From Humisphaera sp. (GTDB lineage Bacteria; Planctomycetota; Phycisphaerae; Tepidisphaerales; Tepidisphaeraceae), in the NCBI GenBank assembly GCA_025351525.1, contig JANXVV010000271.1:1-5656 (forward strand): a DNA stretch of 5,656 bases. Reading direction: 5' to 3'. Shown here piece after piece: positions 1-5,309 of this stretch; within the stretch, counting starts at the first letter, position 1, and each line of letters starts with the position of its first letter. The translations under genes were made by a program, and so were the position numbers. The notes under the pieces were generated by a model. That model saw nothing but the letters and a program-made list of their open reading frames with translations. It did not search any database and had not been told where the DNA came from.

Positions 1-49
1 TGGCAGTAGGCGAGCGAAGCAAGTCCAGTCCGGCGGGGGAAAGCGGCGC

Positions 50-116
50 GTAAAACAGGTCCACCCCCATGGCCTTGGATTGGATGCCGATTTGAATCGG
101 CATTACCAAGGCAGGG
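50..116 (+). mobile_element. Probable left-end region of a truncated IS21-family element
   Basis: This is the non-coding stretch just before the transposase start. It contains an 8-bp perfect hairpin at 84-103 (ATGCCGAT, loop TTGA, ATCGGCAT) and a purine-rich ribosome binding site (AAGGCAGGG, about 108-116) directly ahead of the ATG. IS21 elements are known to carry transposase-binding repeats near their ends, and this dyad could be such a site, which is an inference. The outer tip of the element could not be fixed; it may lie further left in 1-50 or outside the window. Confidence 0.4.
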
Positions 117-425
117 ATGTTGAACGTGGACGACTACCTGCAGATTCGTTTATTGCATCGGGATGGAGTGAGCGTTCGCCAGATCGCCCGGCGGCTGGGT
201 CATGGGCGCGACACGGTGAAGAAGGCGCCGGTCGAACCGACGCCGCGGGGTTACACGCGCACGCGGCCGGCGACGTGCCCGAAGCTCGGGGCGCACACGG
301 CGAGGATCGATCAGATCCTTGCCGACGACCGTGCGGCCCCGAAAAAGCAGCGGCACACGGCGCATCGGATCTTCGAGCGCTTGCGCGATGAGCATGGCTA
401 TGTCGGCGGGTACGACCAGGTCTGA
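117..425 (+). pseudogene. istA: IS21-family transposase IstA, N-terminal fragment
   Basis: The fragment encodes 102 residues that read as the start of an IS21 IstA transposase. An N-terminal helix-turn-helix covers about residues 5-35 (LNVDDYLQIRLLHRDGVSV, then RQIARRLGHGRDTVKK), which in this family binds the element ends. A basic linker follows, then the conserved stretch containing HTAHRIFERLRDEHGY near residue 90. Full-length IstA is roughly 400-500 residues and has an integrase catalytic domain with a DDE triad. Here the frame stops at TGA 423-425, right after the motif GGYDQV, where intact proteins continue into the catalytic core. Neither the catalytic domain nor the partner ATPase gene istB is present downstream. 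The break lies within a few bases of the left arm of a palindromic element starting at 427. The fragment cannot catalyse transposition, but a free DNA-binding domain could still be made. The family call is secure. Confidence 0.85.
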
Positions 426-426
426 T

Positions 427-526
427 CGGGTGTGGCCGTCTTTTTTGGCGAGCCCCCATTTCCAGCGCCAGAACCGTGTCTGCCACGTGCCAGACGGGCG
501 TTTGCCAAAAAAGACGGCCACACCCG
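427..526. repeat. Palindromic element with 23-bp perfect inverted repeats
   Basis: Two arms of 23 bp (427-449 and 504-526) are perfect reverse complements, with core GGCCGTCTTTTTTGGC. They enclose a 54-base interior. The interior holds a smaller imperfect dyad at 478-495 (GTCTG, CCACGTGC, CAGAC) centred on CACGTG. The size and nested dyad suit a MITE-like or REP-like non-coding element. As RNA, the arm carries a run of six U on either strand, so it could also end transcription. It directly abuts the broken transposase gene. Confidence 0.75.
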
Positions 527-570
527 CCCGTAGAGGACTTACACCTCCTGAACACACGACATGCGTGGCG

Positions 571-613
571 CACAAAGAATGCCCCGGCATGAATGCCGGG
601 GCAGTGCTTTGTG
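571..613 (-). terminator. Strong hairpin downstream of the basic-peptide gene, likely terminator
   Basis: An 11-bp perfect GC-rich stem (580-590 with 593-603; arms TGCCCCGGCAT and ATGCCGGGGCA) is enclosed by a second 7-bp stem (CACAAAG 571-577 with CTTTGTG 607-613). It starts about 23 bases after the stop codon of the minus-strand gene at 636-725. The U-tract after it on the minus strand is short (TTCTTTG), so the termination role is an inference; the hairpin itself is plain. Confidence 0.6.
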
Positions 614-635
614 GCGACAGGCCGTGGCGAAAAAG

Positions 636-725
636 TCACTTGCCTTTTTTCGCGGTGGACTTCGCAGCGGGCTTGGCCGCAGACTTGGTGGTCTTCTTCG
701 AGACCGGCTTTTTAGCAGTTGCCAT
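636..725 (-). CDS. 29-residue Lys/Ala-rich basic peptide, histone-H1-tail-like
   Basis: A very short frame runs from ATG (723-725 on the minus strand) to TGA (636-638). The product begins MATAKKPVSKKTTK and continues SAAKPAAKSTAKKGK. Ten of 29 residues are Lys and the rest are mostly Ala, Thr, Ser and Pro, with no acidic or aromatic residue. This is the composition of histone-H1 C-terminal tails and of bacterial H1-like nucleoid proteins, so binding of DNA or another polyanion is the natural guess. The best evidence that it is translated is the leader: AGAAAGGAGGT sits 6 bases before the ATG, a near-perfect Shine-Dalgarno match at good spacing. A strong hairpin follows the stop, so it looks like a complete monocistronic unit. 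It could instead be the remnant of a longer gene, but the intact start and hairpin speak against that. Gene reality is likely; function is unproven. Confidence 0.72.
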   Translation of the reverse strand: MATAKKPVSKKTTKSAAKPAAKSTAKKGK

Positions 726-789
726 GTGGGACCTCCTTTCTCGGGTTAATTTGGAGCTGCTTTGAGCTTACCACAAGCCGTTCCACAAT

Positions 790-823
790 ATCTAGTGGTA
801 AATCGTAAAAATTGTCGAAATTT
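790..823 (-). promoter_or_regulatory. Weak candidate promoter for the basic-peptide gene
   Basis: On the minus strand, TCGACA (five of six bases of the -35 consensus) is followed about 18 bases later by TAGATA, a poor -10. The stretch is clearly AT-rich compared with the flanking DNA. It lies about 70-100 bases upstream of the start codon. This is a tentative call by eye. Confidence 0.25.
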
Positions 824-865
824 ACACTATTGGTGTCAGGTGACGTTTGTAAGAGGTGCGCAGAG

Positions 866-1054
866 GCGCAAAGACGCAAAGGGCGCAAAGGAGAGGATTC
901 ATTTTGCGAAAATTCGGGATCGACTGCCTTGAAGCAGGTGGCATGGGTGTCTCGCCCGTGCGCTTTTGCCGCAAAGCACGGCTGAGACGCCCATGCACCT
1001 GTCTTCTTTAAAAAAATTCTTCTTTGTGTCTTTGCGCCCTTCGCGTCTTTGCGC
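866..1054. repeat. Nested long inverted repeat (MITE-like), two stem systems
   Basis: The outer arms, 866-890 and 1030-1054, are 25 bases each and match as reverse complements at 24 positions. They are built from short GCGCAAAG / ACGCAAAG steps. Inside them a second imperfect inverted repeat pairs 931-961 with 976-1006. Its recognisable core is GGCATGGGTGTCTC on the left and GAGACGCCCATGC on the right, around a 14-base loop. No open frame with a plausible start is associated with it. It occupies most of the 418-base gene-free stretch 726-1143. Known MITE-like elements have this layout, but no target-site duplication was recognised. Confidence 0.75.
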
Positions 1055-1073
1055 TCAATTCCTTAATTCGGAA

Positions 1074-1090
1074 GCAGGCTGGAAGCCCGC
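1074..1090. repeat. Short imperfect hairpin upstream of the sugar dehydrogenase gene
   Basis: GCAGGCT, loop GGA, AGCCCGC: six of seven positions pair, and the seventh is an A-C mismatch. It lies 53 bases ahead of the predicted start codon at 1144. It might be a small repeat fragment or part of the 5' leader; nothing here decides which. No convincing promoter was found between 1055 and 1143. Confidence 0.35.
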
Positions 1091-1143
1091 ACCACAAACA
1101 AACCAATGCCAAAAATCCCTACACCTTGCGATGAAGAACGACA

Positions 1144-2340
1144 ATGCGGTATGGTGCGTCCATGAGAATAAAATGCTTCCTCGCCACTCTGGTGCTTCTG
1201 CCTTCCCTTGCGTTTGCCGCGGAACCGCTGCCGAAAATTCAGCTTCAACCGGTGCTCACCGGCCTGGATAAGCCGATCTTTCTCACCCATCACAACACCC
1301 CCCGAACTTACGTTGTCGAACAGACCGGCAAAGTACTCGTCTACGAAAACGGGCAACTTCGCAAAAAACCGTTTCTCGATCTCACCTCAAAAGTGAACAT
1401 CGATTACGAGTGCGGCCTGCTCTCCATCGCCTTCCATCCCGATTTCGCGAAGAACGGTTATCTGTACGCGAACTACACCGCCAACGTGCCCGGTTTGAAG
1501 ACCATCGTTGCCGAGTACAAAGTGGATCCGAACGCGGAGGAAGTGGATTTGTCGACGGAGAGGATTCTGCTGCACTTTTCGCAGCCGTACAACAATCACA
1601 ATGGCGGGCAGATCGAGTTCGGGCCGGATGGGATGCTTTACATCGGCACCGGCGATGGCGGGTTCGGGAACGACCCGTTCAACAACGCGCAATCCGGGCA
1701 GACCTATCTCGGAAAAATTCTGCGGATCGACGTGAACAAGCGCGATCCCTATGCGATCCCGCGCGATAACCCGTTCATCGCAGACAACACATACTTCCCC
1801 GAAATCTACGCCTACGGCCTGCGCAATCCCTGGCGATTTTCATTCGACCGCGCCACCGGCCTGCTGTATTGCGCCGACGTCGGGCAGGACCATTGGGAAA
1901 AAATCAGCCTCATCGAAAAGGGCGGCAATTACGGATGGCGGATCAAGGAAGGGCCGGATTTTTTGCACCCGGTTCCCAAGCCGCCGAAAATGATCGATGC
2001 GATTTATCAATACAACCACCACAACACCGCCGCCTCCGTGACGGGCGGCTATGTGTATCGCGGAAAGGCCTTTCCCTCGCTGGTCGGCTGGTACATTTTC
2101 GCGGACTACGTCGACGGTCGAATCTTCGCCTTGAAATATGACTCGGGAAAAGTCGGCGCGGTGGGAGTGGTTTTCACGCCGCCAAACGATGGAAATCAAA
2201 AGGGTGTCGTCCGCCCGAAAAATCTGCAGCCGTCGTCATTTGGCGAGGATGCCGAGGGTGAGTTGTACGTGTGCGATATTACGAATGGGCGGTTGTTTAA
2301 GATTGTCGAGGAGGGAGCGGCAACAAAGGCGAGTCGATAA
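1144..2340 (+). CDS. Secreted PQQ-dependent aldose/glucose sugar dehydrogenase family protein
   Basis: The 398-residue product belongs to the soluble glucose/sorbosone dehydrogenase family, six-bladed beta-propellers related to E. coli YliI. They use PQQ and calcium to oxidise sugars in the periplasm. A signal peptide is visible: basic MRIK (7-10), hydrophobic CFLATLVLLPSLAFA (11-25), probable cleavage before AEPLP. Family landmarks follow in order: GLLSIAFHPDF (91-101); NHNGGQIEFGPDGMLYIGTGDGG (151-173), with H152 in the place of the catalytic base; GLRNPWRFSFD (225-235), with R227 as the expected PQQ-contacting Arg; GGNYGWRIKEG (260-270); TGGYVYRG (300-307); FADYVDGRIFAL (319-330); GEDAEGELYVCD (367-378). 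Length is normal and the propeller looks complete. An in-frame ATG at 1162 (residue 7) gives a tidier signal peptide; neither start has a strong ribosome binding site, so the start is uncertain. Family assignment is firm; the true substrate, and whether PQQ is used, are not visible. No PQQ biosynthesis genes lie nearby. Confidence 0.92.
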   Translation: MRYGASMRIKCFLATLVLLPSLAFAAEPLPKIQLQPVLTGLDKPIFLTHHNTPRTYVVEQTGKVLVYENGQLRKKPFLDLTSKVNIDYECGLLSIAFHPDFAKNGYLYANYTANVPGLKTIVAEYKVDPNAEEVDLSTERILLHFSQPYNNHNGGQIEFGPDGMLYIGTGDGGFGNDPFNNAQSGQTYLGKILRIDVNKRDPYAIPRDNPFIADNTYFPEIYAYGLRNPWRFSFDRATGLLYCADVGQDHWEKISLIEKGGNYGWRIKEGPDFLHPVPKPPKMIDAIYQYNHHNTAASVTGGYVYRGKAFPSLVGWYIFADYVDGRIFALKYDSGKVGAVGVVFTPPNDGNQKGVVRPKNLQPSSFGEDAEGELYVCDITNGRLFKIVEEGAATKASR

Positions 2341-2359
2341 AAAAGCGGTGGCGTAGCCA

Positions 2360-2389
2360 GCTCCCCAAAAGGGAGCCGTTCATTTTTTT
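2360..2389 (+). terminator. Intrinsic terminator of the sugar dehydrogenase gene, fused to the repeat arm
   Basis: The stem GCTCCC (2360-2365) pairs with GGGAGC (2371-2376) around a five-base loop. Seven T follow at 2383-2389, starting six bases after the stem. It begins 19 bases beyond the stop codon. The T run is also part of the outer arm of the first 150-bp repeat unit, so terminator and repeat overlap. A preceding small dyad (TGGC GTA GCCA, 2349-2359) may add to it. Confidence 0.5.
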
Positions 2390-2524
2390 CGGAAGTGTGG
2401 ACACGGCGAAGCCGCCTCCGATTCGGAGCGGGCTTCAACGACCTCGTTCAGCAAACCGCCCTCTCCCGCCCGCTGCGAATTGGAGGTGATTTTGATGTCC
2501 ACGGTTCCGAAAAAAATGAACGGC
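2375..2524 (+). repeat. Hairpin-forming repeat unit 1 (150 bp)
   Basis: The outer arms 2375-2394 and 2505-2524 are perfect 20-bp reverse complements (inner end CGGAA / TTCCG). Inside, GTGGAC 2397-2402 pairs with GTCCAC 2497-2502, and 2415-2432 pairs with 2469-2486 (16 Watson-Crick pairs, one G-T, one G-G mismatch). A small side hairpin CGGC GAA GCCG lies at 2404-2414. Two 44-base blocks, 2397-2440 and 2465-2508, recur in inverted orientation in the second unit with two differences each. The second block carries GGAGGTGAT (2482-2490) eight bases from GGAGG to an ATG at 2495. No target duplication was seen. Confidence 0.85.
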
Positions 2525-2578
2525 GACTGGGTGTGTTGCTACAATAGCCGCATAACAACTGCCGCCGCAATCGCCGCA

Positions 2579-2728
2579 CGATCGAACTTTATTTGGAACC
2601 GTGGACATCAAAATCACCTCCGATTCGGAGCGGGCGGGAACGGTCGTTTTCTTGATTGGGGCCGTTGAAGCCCGCTCCGAACCGGAGGCGGCTTCGCCGC
2701 GTCCACATTTCCAAATAAAGTTCGATCG
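2579..2728 (-). repeat. Hairpin-forming repeat unit 2 (150 bp), inverted copy
   Basis: This is the same architecture and exactly the same length as the unit at 2375-2524, on the opposite strand. Its conserved 44-base blocks are 2595-2638 and 2663-2706. Its outer arms, 2579-2598 and 2709-2728, are a perfect 20-bp inverted repeat, but their outer 16 bases (CGATCGAACTTTATTT) are unlike those of the first unit. The inner stem is better paired here (17 Watson-Crick pairs plus one G-T). The 24-base loop segment (2639-2662) matches the other unit at only 14 of 24 positions. The unit ends 25 bases before the stop codon of the lipoprotein gene, so it may also end that transcript. Between the units, 2525-2578 is a 54-base unique segment with no recognised feature. 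Confidence 0.85.
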
Positions 2729-2753
2729 TTCTTTCTAAGGTGATATTGCCGGC

Positions 2754-4079
2754 CTATCGCCGTCCGCCACCCCCGCCGCTTCCTCGATTTCCCCCAGATC
2801 CCATGCCGTTTCCAAACCCGCCCGAACTTCGGGCGTTACCCGATCCACTGGCCCGACCATTCCAACTCCGCCCAACGGAAGAGAAATTGCGCGAACTTCC
2901 GTAGGAATAGCCACGATTCCCGTAGTTGGAAAAATTAGAATAGTTCCCCGAAAATCCCGATCGGCCATAGACGGCCCCGTAGCCGCTGCCGCCGTAAAAG
3001 TTGCCGGCGCCGATTCCAATGGTAGTTGTGACCCCGCCGTTCCAAGACCGGCCTATGCCATACGAGCCGTAACCGAAGCCACCGCTATGTCCAAAGTAAC
3101 AATTGCGATAACCGCGATTGAAATTACTGCCGTATCCGTACCCGCCGAAGTAGCCAAAAGATATACCTAAGCCGTAGGGGTAGTCGTAGGAATAGGGGTA
3201 TGCGTAAGCGTAGGGCGAGGCGTACGGAGCATCGTAGTAATAGTGATTATTGTAGACGGCGGTTGCCTCGGAAGGACTCGCCGAAGAATAACCACTGTTG
3301 CCGCCTGCATAGCTGGACACTGCCGGCCGATCGGGAAGTCGATCCGCGACAGTGGGAGTGGAGTAGGTTCGATCCGTCGCAGGTGCCGAGGCAGACTCCT
3401 GGGCGGTTCGGGTGGCGCGCTGTTGTTCGTCGCGGATATAATTTGTGGCGTCTTTGTAAGCCGCGACATAGGCGGGGGCATTTTCGAGCGACGCTCGGGC
3501 ATTCTGCAACGAAGTCTGCACGCTTGAAGGTAGCTTCGGGGGTTGGGGATGGTTGTCGGTCCAGGCCAACAGATGGGCGGCGGTCCGCTGCACGAAAGGT
3601 TCATTGGGCGCACGGCGGGCGGCCAGGCTGATGTCGGTCAGCGCATCCACCATAGCGCCCTGCCTGGCTTCTGAATCCGCCAAAACCGCGCGGGCAAGGC
3701 CATCGCCGGGATCCACCGACAGCACATGACGGGCGGCATTTTCACCGAGCTTAGGGGCGTTTAGATCGACGACCTTTCGCAGATACGCGCGGTGCAAATC
3801 GACATTGCCACTGTCCACCGCCATGCCGGAAGCGTAACCGTCCAAGGCCGTATCCAAATCCGCCGCGTCGCGGACTCGGCGAATGGTTTTATCCATCGCC
3901 GTGGGCGAGTTTAGCGCAATCGCTGGCGCAGGATCGGCGGGAGTATCTACAAAGTATCTCGGCACGGCCGTAAATTTTGCCACGCCCGCCGACGAAAAAG
4001 CGGGGGATGATTGAGTCGAACACCCTGCCAGTGCCAATCCACCGGTCAACACGAGAGATGCAAATAGAAGAGGACGCAT
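2754..4079 (-). CDS. Lipoprotein with TPR-like helices and a Tyr/Gly-rich low-complexity tail
   Basis: A 441-residue envelope lipoprotein of unknown function. The N-terminus is a lipoprotein signal (MRPLLFASLVLTGG, lipobox LALAGC ending at C20), so it should be lipidated at Cys20. Residues about 60-215 are Ala-rich amphipathic helices resembling tetratricopeptide repeats (for example LDTALDGYASGMAVDSGN 75-92 and the stretch 126-160), a fold used for protein contacts. From about residue 250 the chain turns into low-complexity sequence: a Tyr/Ala/Pro run (279-302, PYASPYAYAYPYSYDYPYG), then Gly, Tyr, Ser, Asn and Phe repeats, with GRSWNG at 343-348 and again at 403-408, and a Gly-rich end finishing RR. 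Such tails suggest surface exposure, self-association or matrix binding, which is inference. GGAAGGTG lies a few bases before the ATG and supports the start. It is transcribed alone, converging on the sugar dehydrogenase gene. Planctomycete genomes commonly encode this type. Confidence 0.85.
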   Translation of the reverse strand: MRPLLFASLVLTGGLALAGCSTQSSPAFSSAGVAKFTAVPRYFVDTPADPAPAIALNSPTAMDKTIRRVRDAADLDTALDGYASGMAVDSGNVDLHRAYLRKVVDLNAPKLGENAARHVLSVDPGDGLARAVLADSEARQGAMVDALTDISLAARRAPNEPFVQRTAAHLLAWTDNHPQPPKLPSSVQTSLQNARASLENAPAYVAAYKDATNYIRDEQQRATRTAQESASAPATDRTYSTPTVADRLPDRPAVSSYAGGNSGYSSASPSEATAVYNNHYYYDAPYASPYAYAYPYSYDYPYGLGISFGYFGGYGYGSNFNRGYRNCYFGHSGGFGYGSYGIGRSWNGGVTTTIGIGAGNFYGGSGYGAVYGRSGFSGNYSNFSNYGNRGYSYGSSRNFSSVGRSWNGRASGSGNARSSGGFGNGMGSGGNRGSGGGGGRR

Positions 4080-4134
4080 GGAACACCTTCCGCCGTTGAA
4101 AATGGCCGGCTTGAGTCGGTTGACGGCGTTGATG

Positions 4135-4163
4135 ATTATAGTGAGTCAAGCCATCGCTGTCCC
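4135..4163 (-). promoter_or_regulatory. Sigma-70-type promoter for the lipoprotein gene
   Basis: On the minus strand a perfect TATAAT (4135-4140) is preceded, with 17-base spacing, by GGGACA (4158-4163), matching four of six -35 bases. Transcription would start near 4128, giving a leader of roughly 48 bases before the ATG at 4079. A TTGACT lies only three bases from the -10 and is too close to serve as -35. Confidence 0.55.
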
Positions 4164-4196
4164 GAAAAAACGCCTTAATTTGTTTTGAGTAAAGTC

Positions 4197-4220
4197 GTGG
4201 CGCGGCTTCGCCGTACACAC
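4197..4220 (-). repeat. Possible solo fragment of the 150-bp repeat family
   Basis: On the minus strand, ACGGCGAAGCCGC (4202-4214) is identical over 13 bases to the side-hairpin part of the first 150-bp unit (2403-2415), and is preceded by GTG in both. It forms a small hairpin (CGGC GAA GCCG). The match is short and could be chance. Confidence 0.3.
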
Positions 4221-4243
4221 GACGCACGAAAATGGCGCATCGC

Positions 4244-4323
4244 AGGATCCGCTTTAGCGGACGGAACCGTTGAAGTCGCGAACGACTCGTTTATCAATGG
4301 TTCCGTCCGCTAAAGCGGATCCT
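4244..4323. repeat. 25-bp perfect inverted repeat with nested hairpins
   Basis: The arms 4244-4268 and 4299-4323 are perfect 25-bp reverse complements. Each arm is itself a dyad (TCCGCT TT AGCGGA, or its complement). The 30-base interior contains a further hairpin, AGTCG CGAA CGACT (4274-4287). It begins 45 bases after the stop of the minus-strand TIM-barrel gene and ends upstream of the lipoprotein promoter. It could act as a terminator for the former, but there is no good U-tract after it. It could equally be a REP-like or MITE-like element. Confidence 0.75.
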
Positions 4324-4368
4324 ACAAAAATTACTTTCGAAGTAGACCCCTATTCCATCTCTTAAACT

Positions 4369-5208
4369 TCACTCAATCATCGGCGCAAGATGTTCATACG
4401 CCAGCTTCGCCACGCCGGCGGCGGTCGTCTCATAGGGATACAGCTCGACCGTCACCCAACCCTCATATCCAACCTCTTCAAGGCCGGCGAATATCCGCCG
4501 GAAATCGATCACGCCCTTGCCGGGGGTCAGGTGTTGATGCACGCGATTTTTTCCGATGTCCTCGACGTGGACATGGACGATGTGATCGCTCATCGTACGG
4601 ATCACTTCCGCCGGGTCTTCACCGACGCAAAACAGGTGGCCGCAATCGCAGTTCATTCGCACGCGCGGCTCATCCCGAAAAAACCGATTCTTAAATTCCA
4701 GATATTCCGCCGCGGTTTCGATGAACAGGCCCGGCTCCGGTTCGATGCCGAGCACCACATCATGCAGCCGAGCGGCGGGCAGGCAGCGGGTCAATCCCTC
4801 GGCGAATCGTTCCCCCGCAAGCTGTCGGCTGATGGTCGTGCCGATCTGCGGCCCGCCCGGTTGCAGGCTGATGGTTTTACCGCCGATCAACCCCGTCATT
4901 TCGATGCTCGCCAACGTATGCCGAATGCGAAACTCGCGCTTCGCGGCATCGTCTTCGATCCACGTGGGGTGGTACGTGTCACCGTTGGCAAAACAGGTGA
5001 AGGCATTGACGTTGCTGACCTGGAGCGAGAGGTCGCGGAGACGCCGGATGAGCGCCAGCCGTTGCACGCCGTTCATGTTCGGCGGATAGGCATGGGGAAT
5101 GTCGGCCATGATTTCCGCCCCGACATATCCGATCCCCGCGATGGATTCGATCGCCTCGGTGAGCGTGTTCTTCTTGTAGGCGTTAGACGAGAATGCAAGT
5201 CGGATCAT
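4369..5208 (-). CDS. Sugar phosphate isomerase/epimerase-like TIM-barrel protein
   Basis: The 279-residue product matches the xylose-isomerase-like TIM-barrel superfamily (AP_endonuc_2 fold), metal-dependent enzymes that isomerise or epimerise sugars and cyclitols. It has no signal peptide and should be cytosolic. The usual metal-site segments appear in order: VVLGIEPEPG (151-160, E156); RMNCDCGHLF (184-193, D188 and H191); HVHVEDI (212-218, H212, H214 and E216); HLTPGKGVIDF (226-236); VTVELYPYE (252-260, E255). The N-terminal strand IRLAFSSNAY and the helix AIESIAGIGYVGAEIMAD (19-36) also fit. Length is normal for the family and nothing is missing. The start is the first ATG of the frame and has no ribosome binding site, but a TACAAT lies seven bases ahead (see promoter entry). 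Substrate cannot be read from sequence. It is separated by repeats from both neighbours, so no operon is evident. Confidence 0.88.
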   Translation of the reverse strand: MIRLAFSSNAYKKNTLTEAIESIAGIGYVGAEIMADIPHAYPPNMNGVQRLALIRRLRDLSLQVSNVNAFTCFANGDTYHPTWIEDDAAKREFRIRHTLASIEMTGLIGGKTISLQPGGPQIGTTISRQLAGERFAEGLTRCLPAARLHDVVLGIEPEPGLFIETAAEYLEFKNRFFRDEPRVRMNCDCGHLFCVGEDPAEVIRTMSDHIVHVHVEDIGKNRVHQHLTPGKGVIDFRRIFAGLEEVGYEGWVTVELYPYETTAAGVAKLAYEHLAPMIE

Positions 5209-5215
5209 GAAAGCG

Positions 5216-5221
5216 ATTGTA
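5216..5221 (-). promoter_or_regulatory. Candidate -10 box placing transcription start at the TIM-barrel ATG
   Basis: On the minus strand TACAAT (five of six consensus bases) ends seven bases before the start codon at 5208. Transcription would therefore begin at or beside the A of ATG, giving a leaderless mRNA. This fits the lack of any Shine-Dalgarno sequence. No good -35 was found. Confidence 0.35.
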
Positions 5222-5284
5222 TCGCCATCAGAGTGTAAGAAAAACCCAGGACCTTTGCTGATTCTGTCAGTGAAAGTGAATGCT

Positions 5285-5302
5285 CATGGAAATTGTTCCA
5301 TG
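5285..5302. repeat. 7-bp dyad upstream of the TIM-barrel gene
   Basis: CATGGAA, loop ATTG, TTCCATG is a perfect inverted repeat about 77 bases upstream of the minus-strand gene start at 5208. It could be an operator or a chance dyad, as nothing else marks it. Confidence 0.3.
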
Positions 5303-5309
5303 GGACTTG

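Noticed and set aside
103..639. A 178-codon minus-strand open frame
   Set aside because: It runs antisense through the istA fragment, the palindrome and the hairpin; its Arg/Pro/Ala-rich product looks like a shadow of GC-rich coding DNA.
319..765. A 148-codon plus-strand open frame
   Set aside because: It crosses istA, the 23-bp inverted repeat and the basic-peptide gene in other frames, with no ribosome binding site or motif.
866..1054. CRISPR-like array, because of the repeated CGCAAAG steps
   Set aside because: The repeat steps are too short and directly adjacent, with no unique spacers; the arrangement is an inverted repeat.
726..1143. tRNA or other structured RNA gene in the gene-free stretch
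   Set aside because: No cloverleaf, TTCGANNC-type T-arm in context or CCA end was seen; the structure is explained by the nested inverted repeat.
2495..2668. A 57-codon plus-strand frame behind the perfect ribosome binding site, mirrored by an equal-length minus-strand frame (2435-2608)
   Set aside because: Both products begin MSTVP and end similarly only because the DNA is a large inverted repeat; each frame runs through hairpin arms and the unique centre, and neither resembles a known protein. Kept as part of the regulatory finding, not as genes.
4390..5238. A long plus-strand open frame of 282 codons
   Set aside because: It lies antisense across the TIM-barrel gene, whose product has clear family motifs; the plus-strand product has no recognisable motif or ribosome binding site.
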